Assembly (NCBI RefSeq): GCF_900167135.1 | Contig: NZ_FUWZ01000002.1 | Location: 62,001-126,000 of the forward strand | DNA from: Chitinophaga eiseniae | GTDB taxonomy: Bacteria; Bacteroidota; Bacteroidia; Chitinophagales; Chitinophagaceae | Reading direction: 5' to 3' | Length of the DNA: 64,000 nt | Shown here: piece by piece, positions 24,473-33,588 of the stretch | Numbering within the stretch: position 1 is the first letter of the stretch | Layout: each line of letters opens with the position of its first letter | Notes under the pieces: model-generated | Told to the model about the DNA's origin: nothing | Database searches by the model: none | The model's input: only the letters and a program-made list of their open reading frames with translations | Translations under genes and position numbers: made by a program

Positions 24473-26390
24473 TTAAATAACTTTTCCAGGTATTCAATTT
24501 TAATATCCCGGTAATCATATATAATGGGAGAAGTGCTACTACGCTGAACACGTCCTATGTATTGAATTAATTTCCCTTCAAATGCAAAAGGGAATGCAAG
24601 AAAGAGACAATCCAGATTATTAATATCGATCCCTTCTCCTATAAATTGTCCGGTAGCAATCAGCACTTGAAACTCCCCGGAAGCTATCTGCTTCATCTTT
24701 GATTTTCGCAATTGCTCACTGTCATCACCAGATAACGTTACTATCTCAAATTGATGTTTAAGAAATTGACAAAGTGTATCAATATGACTTTTCCTTTCTG
24801 TAAGGATTAATCCTTTTCTTCCTGCTCCAACTTCCTTTTTAATATCATTGATTATAAGATTATTCCTTGCTGAATCATGGATTAGAATCTGGGATAGAGA
24901 TTCAAACTTATCTGTTTTATAATCAAATGGAACAAACAATTCTGTGTCCCGGATCTTTATGGAAAGATTATTATGTTCTCCTTCTTCATCGTTATTTGAT
25001 TTTATTTCATGTATAACATCGCCGATGAAAGAGAATATTAATTGTTCATCTTTATTCTTTCTGAATGGTGTGGCCGTTAGCCCATATAGATAAAATGAAT
25101 TGAATCTTTTAATTGTATCCCTAAACGTTTTAGCTGGTATGTGATGGCATTCATCAATAATGATAGTTCCAAAAGCTTGAAAAATGGGGTCATTCTCGTT
25201 TATTACCTCCAAACTTTGCATCATTGCTACAGTTATTAGCAGGCCTTCTTTCTTTTCTCCGCTCACAATTTTACCAATCAAATGCCTGGGAATTCCCATA
25301 AAAGTTTGTATTCTTTCCATCCATTGATCAAACAATTGTTTGCGATGCACTATGATCAGGGCGGGTTGCTTTTTGTTTGCGATAATGGAAAGTGCAATCA
25401 CTGTCTTGCCCGCTCCCGGTGGGGCCACGATTATGCCAAAATCCTTTTTTGCAGTTATTTCAACTGCTGCTTCCTGATAATCATACAATGTTATTTTTGA
25501 AGGGATCTTTACATCGGCATATTTTCTTCTATTATCCTTTAATTCATAGGGAATACTTTCTTGTATACAATACCGTAGTAATTGGCCGATGAATCCTCTG
25601 GGAATAATAATCCTATCTCCCTGCTCCTCTAATATTTTAAAATAAGCGGCTGTTCCGTAAATGGGCGTTCCCATTTTCTTTTTGATCAGGTAATCAGTAT
25701 TTATAAAATTGAGATTATCTCTCAAAAAACCAATTAATTGGGTAGACAATTGAGATCGGTTCAGAGAAATAATATTGCTTAAACCTATATTAAGATGATC
25801 TTGTTTGGATACAATATTTACAGAAGAATCTGATTGCTGTACAATAGTATTAAAAAGTTGATTATAAATTATCTCCAGACTTTCAGTAGCTATTTTTGAG
25901 ACAGTACCCAGAAATTTCCATTGATTTTCAAACGGTATTAAACTCACAGGATCTATAAAGCAGGAGTTACCCTTTTCAATAACCTGCTTTTGAAGAGGTA
26001 ATGCAATTAAGTTTCCTAAACCTATGCCAGTGTGATAGTCCTGATTTGGAAATATTCTGTCAAAGCTGGACTTCTTGTCAAATATGGAAATAATACCCGC
26101 CAGCTCAAGCAGATATCTAACAATTTTTCTGCTTTTGTAAGCAGCATAAGGGTTGGTAAAAAAGACCCAAACATGCCCTCCATTTCCTGATCTGGATCGT
26201 TCTAATGAAGCAGGTATCTTGTATTGCTCACATAATGCCAGGAATTTCCGGCATTCATCATCCCATCCTTGCTCATCAAAATCAACTGCTACAAACCAAG
26301 AGGTATTATCATCCAGTAAAGGATATATACCAGTTACCTGTTCTCCTGCTAAATGTTTAACAAACTCTTTTGTAGTAAGGGGCGATAAAG

Positions 26391-26395
26391 TTTTT
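26391..26395 (-). other. Likely frameshift site (A5 on the coding strand)
   Basis: The coding strand reads GGACAAAAACTTT. With five A the primase frame ends in PYYKRVC; with four A it continues as DKTLSPLTTKEFVKHL, which matches the family. It could be a mutation or a sequencing error in a homopolymer. Confidence 0.6.
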
Positions 26396-26645
26396 GTCCT
26401 TAAAATTCGAGAATGTGCCTCCTTTATGTTTGTGCATCTTATAGGCACCCCAATCCATTTGATAAGAAGGCATATATCCGCTCTTGCCATCCTTTTCCCA
26501 TCTAATAGCAAAAGCGTCCTCTTTTGCTTTAAAAAGGGATTGGAATAATGTTAATTTTTCTTCAGTTATTTCAATGGCATTATGCACGGCCAGAATAAGT
26601 TTACAAATTTTGATCGCTTGTTTATCTCGGATAGGCAAATTCACT

Positions 26646-27692
26646 TTACATAGAATACCAGGAACCACGTCCGGCGCCATGTTGTTGCAGATGTTTAGCA
26701 GAAACGAGGCTTTCCAAGTGTTTTTTTACAGTATTCCTATTGGCTTTTGTTAAAACTACTATTTCACTGATTGTTACACGACCTCTGGATTTAGCCAGTT
26801 CAAGTATTTCTATAGATAGTGCAGGTAGCTGTCCTAAAAGAAGTTTTTCCCGTTCAATTTTAATCTCCAGTCGGGCTTTCTGCTGCTGTAGGGCACGTAG
26901 AAAAAATAAAACCCAAGGCATCCAGTCTGGATTTTCGGTCTTTAACGTGCCTTGTGTTCTCCTTAAAGCAAGGTAATACCCTTCTTTACTCTGTTCAATA
27001 ACGGCTTCCAGAGAGCTATATGGTACGTATGCATATCCTGCTCTTAATAGAAGAACTGTAGTTAGAATACGTGACAACCGACCATTGCCATCCTGAAATG
27101 GATGGATTGCAAGAAAAACTACAATAAAAATACATATTATTAAAAGTGGATGAAGTTCTTTCGTTTCAATAGTATTAACAGTCCAGCTAACAAGTTCCTG
27201 CATACGCAATTGTGTATCAAAAGGACTGGCGGTTTCAAATACAATACCCAAACTTTCCCCATCTTGGTCAAAAGCTTCAACATGATTCGGTGATTTTTTG
27301 TAATTCCCCCGATGCCAGTTGTCTTTGGAACTATGCTTTAATAATTCCCGGTGAAGTTGCTGAATGTATCCTTCAGTTAGTGGGATATATGCATAATTTT
27401 CAAAAATAAGGTTCATTACATCTGCATATCCAGCAACTTCTTCTTCATCTCGAGATGTAAATTGCTTTATAGCTAAGTTCCCAAGCAATTTTTCTACTTG
27501 TTGATCAGTTAATTTCGCTCCTTCGATACGAGTTGATGACCCAATGCTTTCAATTGTCGCAACTCGCTTTAGTGAAGTGAGATGTTCTGGTGCCAGTTGC
27601 CCTAAGGCGCGCCATGCACCTTTAAATTCATCAATTTCTGAAATCAGGGAGAGCACCTCAGCAGTGATATTTATGGTTGTAGTCTTTATCAT
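26646..27692 (-). CDS. Fic family protein (class II) with C-terminal winged helix
   Basis: Predicted AMP-transferase of 348 residues. The Fic catalytic loop HPFQDGNGRLSR is at residues 197-208 with His197. An N-terminal inhibitory-helix motif [S/T]xxxE[G/N] is present as STRIEG (Ser53-Gly58), which makes this a self-inhibited class II Fic protein. The C-terminal region (EILELAKSRGRVTISEIVVLTKANRNTVKKHLESLVSAKHL) is a winged helix, so the protein may bind its own operator. A pair of TGGGTA triplet arrays lies directly upstream. Its stop codon overlaps the start region of the primase/helicase gene by about 35 bp, suggesting co-transcription. The gene is AT-rich relative to the core genes. Confidence 0.92.
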   Translation of the reverse strand: MIKTTTINITAEVLSLISEIDEFKGAWRALGQLAPEHLTSLKRVATIESIGSSTRIEGAKLTDQQVEKLLGNLAIKQFTSRDEEEVAGYADVMNLIFENYAYIPLTEGYIQQLHRELLKHSSKDNWHRGNYKKSPNHVEAFDQDGESLGIVFETASPFDTQLRMQELVSWTVNTIETKELHPLLIICIFIVVFLAIHPFQDGNGRLSRILTTVLLLRAGYAYVPYSSLEAVIEQSKEGYYLALRRTQGTLKTENPDWMPWVLFFLRALQQQKARLEIKIEREKLLLGQLPALSIEILELAKSRGRVTISEIVVLTKANRNTVKKHLESLVSAKHLQQHGAGRGSWYSM

Positions 27693-27695
27693 ATA

Positions 27696-27778
27696 TACCC
27701 ATAAAACTACCCAATTATACCCAATTATTTAAGAACTAACTTTAAATACCCACAAAATTACCCAATTATACCCAATTT
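27696..27778 (-). promoter_or_regulatory. Duplicated triple TGGGTA array upstream of the Fic gene (probable operator)
   Basis: On the minus strand TGGGTA occurs six times in two sets of three. In plus coordinates TACCCA starts at 27696, 27708, 27718 and again at 27747, 27759, 27769, with identical internal spacing (12 and 10 bp). The two 32-bp copies differ at only a few positions. The proximal copy begins 4 bp from the Fic start codon, so a bound protein would block transcription or translation. Confidence 0.75.
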
Positions 27779-28264
27779 AAATTTACTCCTACGTCTTGAC
27801 TTAAGAAGAAGACAATCTTCAGAAAATTATCTCAGTGTTTCCTCTTTATATGTTCAATTCAAAATAATGAATTAAAAATATTTTTAATAAGTAGATAGTC
27901 TCATGAACTGGTGGATGTCCTCTAAATCAGCAGCAAAAAGGTTCGAACATTGTCCCCTCTTTCATTTGAGCCGGTTTTCCCTGACAGGCTTGCAATTAGC
28001 GCGAATACTTCATTTACTTTTCCGGCTCGAAATGCCTCATTTTTGCCACAGATTTTTATACTTCAGACTGGCCCGATAAATGGGAGGACCTCAAAATCAA
28101 TTCGTAACTCTAATTCTTATGGCCGAAGTTCGGGGAAGTCTACACTGCTATCCGGTACATAGAAAAGTAAAAGCAAAGCAACAAATTACTTAACGTATTT
28201 TGCGGCTTTGCTCTTCTCCTCTCCTAACAGATAAAGGTAATCGACGTTTTAAAACGTCCAACTA
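27779..28264. other. Gene-free AT-rich segment holding a recombinase relic
   Basis: No intact gene was found. On the minus strand about 27945-28048 encodes KNEAFRAGKVNEVFALIASLSG, a short piece of a serine recombinase C-terminus that is related to but different from the one near tRNA-Asp. The rest is AT-rich without recognisable features. Confidence 0.6.
28001..28046. repeat. 46-bp direct repeat, copy B (recombinase 3' end)
   Basis: Same orientation as copy A at 23918-23963; two mismatches. The copies bracket the primase/helicase and Fic genes. Confidence 0.8.
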
Positions 28265-28573
28265 CTAGTATCTGGGCCTAAATCCAGGGCCTCGGTTGGG
28301 TCTGGAAAAACGATTATTTTCCGGTCTTTCAGGTTTTGGACGAGCCTCATACACTACTATTGTCTGGCCAGCAACTACTGAATTATTCAATTCCTTAATT
28401 GCCAGTACGGCATTGGAATCGTCCGGCATTTCAACGAATGCAAAGCCTTTAGAACGGCCACTGTACTTATCATAAGCCACATTAATACTATAAACAACTC
28501 CAAATGGGTCAAATAAAGACCATATCTCATCTTCAGTTGTTCTGTCACTTAAATTACCTACAAAAATATTCAC
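28265..28573 (-). CDS. RRM-type RNA-binding protein
   Basis: Small RNA-binding protein of about 102 residues. RNP2 is NIFVGNL and RNP1 is KGFAFVEM, so one complete RRM fills residues 2-80. A basic, Arg/Pro-rich tail follows (ARPKPERPENNRFSRPNRGPGFRPRY). The frame runs on to 28660, but family members start MNIFVGNL, so the GTG at 28573 is chosen as start. Single-RRM proteins with such tails are common in cyanobacteria and Bacteroidota and are often cold-inducible. A good promoter lies about 80 bp upstream of the GTG, leaving a long leader as in many cold-shock genes. It lies within the AT-rich region but may be core. Confidence 0.88.
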   Translation of the reverse strand: MNIFVGNLSDRTTEDEIWSLFDPFGVVYSINVAYDKYSGRSKGFAFVEMPDDSNAVLAIKELNNSVVAGQTIVVYEARPKPERPENNRFSRPNRGPGFRPRY

Positions 28574-28657
28574 AAATATAATTTTAATTAAACATGTATA
28601 CTCTGAAAAAACAGGGGCTAAGGAAGAAACAGAAACCCAAACTAAATCAGAAGAAGC

Positions 28658-28686
28658 CAAATGTAACCTTGCTAAAGTTAGGGCAA
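28658..28686 (-). promoter_or_regulatory. Promoter of the RRM gene
   Basis: On the minus strand, TTG (28686-28684), 18 bp, then TACATTTG (28665-28658), an exact TAnnTTTG box. Predicted leader is about 80 bases. Confidence 0.6.
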
Positions 28687-29033
28687 TAAATTGGGTATTA
28701 CAGGAATAATTTATGGGGATATTCCAAGTGCGTTAAAAGTTAGCTTCCTGTAAGGCTAACGCGCTGCAAATTAAAAAATGGCTGTTAGCGAATTGATCAA
28801 TAAATGGGAAGATTGGTAATTGCGCCTTTTAGCGCTGCAGGAGACCGACTGACCGCGATGGTCTTTTTAGGGTCGTAATATCCTCTATTACCGCGGTCGG
28901 AGGTAACAAAGGCAGGTCATTATAAGAAATAGACGGATAATATATAATTTTTTTAACTTATAAATGTATATAAATCTAAGGCTTAAATTTCGCCCCTCGT
29001 TAAACAATTTAACGGCTTCTTTCAATCAGCTTT
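28687..29033. other. Intergenic AT-rich segment without recognised genes
   Basis: I see no gene, RNA or clear repeat. A short hairpin (GTTAGC ... GCTAAC) lies near 28738-28759. The remainder is AT-rich. Confidence 0.5.
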
Positions 29034-29588
29034 TTACTTTAAAATCCGCCTTGGAAATATAAACCTCTTTCCTTTTTTACGATATTCTCTGATAGAAGTA
29101 ATCAGCCATTTCGAATAGGTGGCGAAATCAGCATCATTTTCCCTGGAAAAAAGTTCAAATATTTCTCCTCCCCAGTCTACTATCACATAAAAATAAAGAT
29201 CGCCGGATTTTCCTGTTCCCCATAAGAGGCTGTCTGCAGTCCGATAGATGGGAAACCCGTAACTGTTTGCAATATCCTTTCTAACCTTATCATCGTTCCA
29301 GGTGTAGTTGTCATAGGCCCTCCACAAGAGGTGTCTCTGGAAAACATGTTTTCCATTGGAATATCTGTCATCTTCTCCCAATGGATGGTCTCCTTCTATT
29401 AATTTGAAACCTTCAGGAAAAGACGCTTGTCCTGCGGCATCAGTGGCACTGTCCGACGCCCCGATCTCTGTTCCGATAAGCATCTCCGTTTGGGTAGTAG
29501 TTCCTCCCGTTCCAAGATGTTCAATGGTAAAATAGATGCAGTGCGTTAGGCCTGACAGAGGCATATAATAATTGGTTGAAGGTAACAT
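29034..29588 (-). CDS. Hypothetical protein
   Basis: I do not recognise this 184-residue protein. It has no signal peptide or membrane helix. The middle is rich in acidic residues and aromatic pairs (EGDHPLGEDDRYSNGKHVFQRHLLWRAYDNYTWNDD) and the C-terminus is basic (REYRKKGKRFIFPRRILK). LFYVIVDWGGEIFELFSRE-like beta strands near residues 130-155 suggest an alpha/beta fold. It has no operon partner. It sits at the right end of the AT-rich island and may be part of it. The ATG at 29588 is the only good start; the codon content looks like real coding sequence. Confidence 0.6.
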   Translation of the reverse strand: MLPSTNYYMPLSGLTHCIYFTIEHLGTGGTTTQTEMLIGTEIGASDSATDAAGQASFPEGFKLIEGDHPLGEDDRYSNGKHVFQRHLLWRAYDNYTWNDDKVRKDIANSYGFPIYRTADSLLWGTGKSGDLYFYVIVDWGGEIFELFSRENDADFATYSKWLITSIREYRKKGKRFIFPRRILK

Positions 29589-29701
29589 CTGAATATATAT
29601 CGTTATTTCGCCGGAATTCCCCCCCTTAATTGTCGTTTCTGCACAGTATCAAATCCCGGAATGATTTTCATCTTTGTATTACTGACAAATTCAGGTAATT
29701 T

Positions 29702-30577
29702 ATGAAAACGCCATTTAATATACGCTATCTTCTTAAATCAATATTGCTAATTACGATCGTTATGTCTACAACATCCACATCTGACGCGCAAACTGTCAAA
29801 CCTGCCGAAACCGGCTATGCTTCTACCAACGGTATTAAAACCTATTACGAAGTATACGGCGAGGGCACGCCTTTAGTATTACTGCATGGGGCTTATATGA
29901 CCATCGGTCTGAACTGGGGCCGGTTAATCCCTGAACTGTCAAAAAACAGGAAAGTAATTGCTGTTGAGCTGCAGGGCCATGGACATACGGAATATTCAGA
30001 CAGAGCGCTGTCGCTTGCCACCCTGGCCAGCGATGTGGCCGGCGTGTTGGACCACCTTAAAATTGACAGTGCTGATGTGGCAGGGTATAGTTTTGGCGGC
30101 AAAGTGGCTTACGAGTTCGCCATACAAAACCCTGAGCGGTTAAGAAAATTAGTCATCATTTCTGCTGCCTATAAAACCAGTGGCTGGCTGCCGGAAGTCA
30201 GCAACGCATTTAAAAACATGAAGACTGAATTTTTCGACAACACACCCATGAAAACCGCCTACGATGCAGTGGCGCCGGATAAAACAAAATGGACAACATT
30301 CCTGGAACAGATGTTCGCCTCCGCTGCGGCGCCATTCGACCTCGGCGATGACAATATTGCAAAAATTGCGGCGCCGGTATTGATCATATCCGGTGACAAC
30401 GACGGGATGAATAAAATGGAGCTGATAAAAACCTATCAATTATTGGGAGGCGCAGGTACGGCAGACCTGGGCGCAGCGCCGAAGTCGCAGCTGGCCATTG
30501 TGCCCGGACAAAGCCATGTGAGCCTGATGATGCAGACAGCCCTCCTCTCCAATTACATCAACGGTTTCCTGAAGTAA
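29702..30577 (+). CDS. Exported alpha/beta hydrolase
   Basis: Protein of 291 residues with a signal peptide (residues 1-29, ending SDAQ) and a single alpha/beta-hydrolase domain. The oxyanion region is VLLHGAYMT, the nucleophile is the serine in AGYSFGGKVA (G-x-S-x-G), the acid is probably in ISGDNDGM, and the histidine is in VPGQSHVSLM. This arrangement is that of small esterases or haloalkane-dehalogenase-like hydrolases; the substrate is not evident. It should act in the periplasm. Monocistronic, closed by a bidirectional terminator that it shares with the MscS-like gene. Confidence 0.9.
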   Translation: MKTPFNIRYLLKSILLITIVMSTTSTSDAQTVKPAETGYASTNGIKTYYEVYGEGTPLVLLHGAYMTIGLNWGRLIPELSKNRKVIAVELQGHGHTEYSDRALSLATLASDVAGVLDHLKIDSADVAGYSFGGKVAYEFAIQNPERLRKLVIISAAYKTSGWLPEVSNAFKNMKTEFFDNTPMKTAYDAVAPDKTKWTTFLEQMFASAAAPFDLGDDNIAKIAAPVLIISGDNDGMNKMELIKTYQLLGGAGTADLGAAPKSQLAIVPGQSHVSLMMQTALLSNYINGFLK

Positions 30578-30592
30578 GCCTTACTTGATAAA

Positions 30593-30626
30593 AAGCCTTC
30601 CAATCCAACGATTGGAAGGCTTTTTT
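30593..30626. terminator. Bidirectional terminator between hydrolase and MscS genes
   Basis: Arms AAGCCTTCCAATC (30593-30605) and GATTGGAAGGCTT (30610-30622), loop CAAC, flanked by A-run on the left and T-run on the right. Confidence 0.85.
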
Positions 30627-30643
30627 ACTCAAAGAAAGATACG

Positions 30644-33016
30644 TTAGGACATCGTGATTTCATTTTCTTTTAACCGTTGGTAGATCTGCTGCAGCATACG
30701 GCTCTTAAAAGCTTCCTCCTGGTGTACATTCTGGATCCATACCTGCAACTTCAGCGCTACGTTGCTGTCGTTAATACTCTTCACCAGCAATTCAGGCACT
30801 ACTTTACTGATAATAGCATCCGACCCGGACACTTCTTCCAGGATGATTTTCTTCGCCATCGGCAACGCTGCGGAAGGAGCAATGGTGAATAACATCTCCG
30901 TTCGTATATGATTATTGCTGAGTGTCCAGTTAATCAGTTTGGAAGATAACAGATCCCCGTTGGGCACCGTGACCTCCGCCCCTTCTGTGGTCATCATTCT
31001 GCTGGACCGGATGCCGATGTCTTTTACCCGGCCTTTCTGTCCGGCAACTTCCACATAGTCGCCGATCTTCAGCGGACGTTCAAAAATGAGGATCACACCG
31101 GAAACGAGGTTATTCACAATGTTCTGCAACCCCAGACCGATACCTACGCCCAAAGCGCCGAGTACCACCGTGATCTTATCCATCGGTAAACCGGAAGCCG
31201 CAATAGCGATCAGAAAACCGGCAACCAGCACCAGCAGGCGCAGTAGCAGCAACCGGGAACTCTTCTCTTTTACTTCACCCACTATATCATCATCTGTTTC
31301 CCCAAAAAAGTAACCGATATATTTCTGGAAGAAATTAGAAATTAACAGGATCACGAAAAACAACAGGATATTGCCTAGGGTAAAAGAGGTGGTGCCAATC
31401 TTTCTCGGCGTGGAGATCAGGTCGCTGATGCCGTTATACAAATCATTATAGATATTCAGATTGGTGGTAAACACCATCAGCCATAATACCACTACCAGCA
31501 CCGTCAGTATCTTGTGTAATCCCGCACGTATCTTCTCAAAATCAAAACGGGCCGTGATACCGCCTGCTATCCGGCTGGACTGCATCTGAAGATAAAAGGT
31601 TTCTTCCACGATCTGCACAAACACCGTGAGACCGATGATCTGTAATAAACCGGCAATGGCAGCCGTACTGTATACCTGCGCTATGCTTAATCGGCCATAC
31701 AGGTTGAACAGCGCCGCCAGCACATTGAAAACAACAAATACCATCGACACGATCCTCACCAGCTTGCCGGCAGATAGGTTTTTATAGATACGGAAGTAAA
31801 TAAACAGACCAGTTACCACAGACAATACATTCAGCACCAGCATCCATATCCGCACACGCAGGTCCGGCGCCACGACGGCCGCAGTCCCCGTCGTCAGCAT
31901 ATATAACACTACAATGGCGATCCAGTAAATAAACAGCCGGCGTTCCCACCTGCGCCAGAACAGGAAGGTGAGTATAAACAGCAAAAAAGATTGCAACAGA
32001 TCTATGTAGGCCGCCGGTGCATTAAGATCGAAGAAAGAAGCGATATTCAGTATAATTACCAGCGTGCCGGCAAAGGGAAGAACCTTCAGATATTTTATGT
32101 AGGGCGGCTGCAGCAGGTCGCTTTTACCGGCTTTTTTTATCCTTTTGAATTGTTTGTTTACCCGGAAGAAAAATACCAGTCCTATCAACAGCATCCACCA
32201 CCATATATCAGAATGGGTACTGGCATAGTAATTCAATATTTTACCCATTCCTTCGAACGACCGGGAAGACTGCCGGGTCAGTGTGTCGGCAGCGACGTCC
32301 TTACGACCATTGTCTTCCCACAGGTAATTGTACTCTTTACCAAGTGATTTAAGACTAAAAACCTTTAACTGTTTATCTACTTTGTTTTCCAGCTCCACTG
32401 CTTTAAAGTAGCTGCCGGAAATACCTGCCTGCAATACGGCGATTTTATCCAGATGCTGTTTGGTAGCAGCATTTGCCTCTACCCATTTGCTTTTCAGTTC
32501 TTTTAATTCCGGCAGGTAGAAGTTTCTGAAGGTAGTATCGGCTTTGATTTGTTTAACAAAGGAGTCTTTGGTAAAAGCCATCATCTCCGCATTCATCTTC
32601 ACGAGTTCCTTGTTATATTCGAACAGCCGGGAGCGCCAGTTTTCCAGGTGCCCGCGCATATCGGCCAGTAATACATGGAACATCTGGAGGTTGCGGATAT
32701 TCAACACCTTATTATACAGCTTCAGGTTATCTTCGATCGTCTGCAGATTGGCTTTTATTTCAGGCAGTTCTTCTGCCATGCCACATGTATCAAATCCCCG
32801 GGAGGTGATGTCATTGATGCGGTTCAGGGTGTTGTGGAGCTCTTCCATCCGTATCAACAGACTGTCAACGCTCAGCTTCACGGGGCCGGGGGCGATTGCA
32901 GCAGAGGAGTCTTTTCCGGATTGCGCGCGCGCCGCGTTTCCCATAAAAAGTAAACCGCACAGGAGAACAAGCGATACCAGTATTCTCGTGCATGTACCAT
33001 GCATAAATGTTGTCAT
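30644..33016 (-). CDS. Large MscS family mechanosensitive channel
   Basis: Membrane protein of about 790 residues, far longer than E. coli MscS. Signal peptide (LVSLVLLCGLLFMGNAARA), a predicted helical periplasmic domain of about 250 residues (coiled-coil-like segments LHNTLNRINDITSRGFD and ELKSKWVEANAATKQHLDKIAVLQ), some ten membrane helices, then the MscS pore helix (GALGVGIGLGLQNIVNNLVSG) and the cytoplasmic beta domain (PLKIGDYVEVAGQKGRVKDIGIRSSRMMTTEGAEVTVPNGDLLSSKLINWT). The layout is like MscK/YbdG relatives, which open under hypo-osmotic shock. The frame runs to 33052; ATG codons at 33016 and 33004 are both plausible starts. Confidence 0.93.
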   Translation of the reverse strand: MTTFMHGTCTRILVSLVLLCGLLFMGNAARAQSGKDSSAAIAPGPVKLSVDSLLIRMEELHNTLNRINDITSRGFDTCGMAEELPEIKANLQTIEDNLKLYNKVLNIRNLQMFHVLLADMRGHLENWRSRLFEYNKELVKMNAEMMAFTKDSFVKQIKADTTFRNFYLPELKELKSKWVEANAATKQHLDKIAVLQAGISGSYFKAVELENKVDKQLKVFSLKSLGKEYNYLWEDNGRKDVAADTLTRQSSRSFEGMGKILNYYASTHSDIWWWMLLIGLVFFFRVNKQFKRIKKAGKSDLLQPPYIKYLKVLPFAGTLVIILNIASFFDLNAPAAYIDLLQSFLLFILTFLFWRRWERRLFIYWIAIVVLYMLTTGTAAVVAPDLRVRIWMLVLNVLSVVTGLFIYFRIYKNLSAGKLVRIVSMVFVVFNVLAALFNLYGRLSIAQVYSTAAIAGLLQIIGLTVFVQIVEETFYLQMQSSRIAGGITARFDFEKIRAGLHKILTVLVVVLWLMVFTTNLNIYNDLYNGISDLISTPRKIGTTSFTLGNILLFFVILLISNFFQKYIGYFFGETDDDIVGEVKEKSSRLLLLRLLVLVAGFLIAIAASGLPMDKITVVLGALGVGIGLGLQNIVNNLVSGVILIFERPLKIGDYVEVAGQKGRVKDIGIRSSRMMTTEGAEVTVPNGDLLSSKLINWTLSNNHIRTEMLFTIAPSAALPMAKKIILEEVSGSDAIISKVVPELLVKSINDSNVALKLQVWIQNVHQEEAFKSRMLQQIYQRLKENEITMS

Positions 33017-33052
33017 TGTGTGTGTAGGCAAAGATGTCCCGTTCAAAAGCAT

Positions 33053-33588
33053 ACGCCCTGAAAGGAAAGTGAAACAAGTATTAACAGTGGTGACGGGTTA
33101 TGGGGATGGTCAAAAAGCGAAACAAATATAACGATATTTTTTCAATTGTATATTTTCTTATTTTGTCTGCGATTACATCGCAGGTAAGGCGGGTTAGTAG
33201 CCCGGAACAACGACTTGCAAAATAATACGCATCTTAGCGAAAAAATTACGCGTACTGCATCCAATTTTTATGTAAATTACTGTCATCTGTCGATTTTCAC
33301 CTTAGAGAGCTGTTATCATAAATTGGTTCCATGAATAATGAAAAGTCGTTAAACCCGGTATTGTTATACATATAACGGTACTCCCCCATTCTTAAAGTAT
33401 TAGTGCATCATCAGGTTTCGTGCGTCCGGAAACAGTAATAAAATCATTGCTGAAGTACCGGTTTGTTTCTTCACCGCATTTGCTGCATACGGCCATGGCC
33501 GTATAGGTAAATCGTTTAAGCAAAAGTCTTAGGTCAACCCAAAAAATATACTCCCGGCATTATTAATCACCAATAAAAATTCATCCAA
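33053..33588. other. Long intergenic segment upstream of the GH18 gene with two palindromes
   Basis: No gene is visible over about 535 bp. CTGCGAT-TAC-ATCGCAG lies at 33167-33183, and a perfect 18-base palindrome ATACGGCCATGGCCGTAT at 33487-33504, about 85 bp before the GH18 start. Either could be a regulator site. Confidence 0.5.

Larger units (their letters stand above)
23737..26680 (-). pseudogene. TOTE-type archaeo-eukaryotic primase/SF2 helicase gene, frameshifted and fused to a serine recombinase C-terminus
   Basis: The main frame (23737-26511) encodes, in order, a primase domain (GIYPLLDDNTSWFVAVDFDEQGW with the DxD metal site; SRSGNGGHVWVFF), an SF2 helicase (Walker A APPGAGKT, DECH box in IIIDECHHIPAKTF, QYIGRVQR), then a recombinase Zn-ribbon and coiled coil. 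The joint is near 24470, inside EKLFK/GYVVKAKGLWYYKC. The reading frame then runs antisense through tRNA-Asp (WTGLEPATSAVTGRH). The N-terminal piece of the primase (LFQSLFKAKEDAFAIRWEKDGKSGYMPS) lies in another frame at 26357-26680. Removing one A from the A5 tract at 26391-26395 joins both frames into FKDKTLSPLTTKEFV. Domain calls are from family knowledge; the fusion and frameshift are seen directly. Whether any product is made is unknown. The first 35 or so residues of the main frame (MLLDGKRMARADIC) are probably an artefact. The true start may be the ATG at 26680 or a GTG near 26639. Confidence 0.75.

Noticed and set aside
27938..27960. GGTTCGAAC resembling a tRNA T arm
   Set aside because: No acceptor, D or anticodon stem can be built around it; it is within the recombinase relic.
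28566..28580. TATATTTG on the minus strand at the RRM start
   Set aside because: It overlaps the GTG start codon itself; a better promoter lies at 28658-28686.
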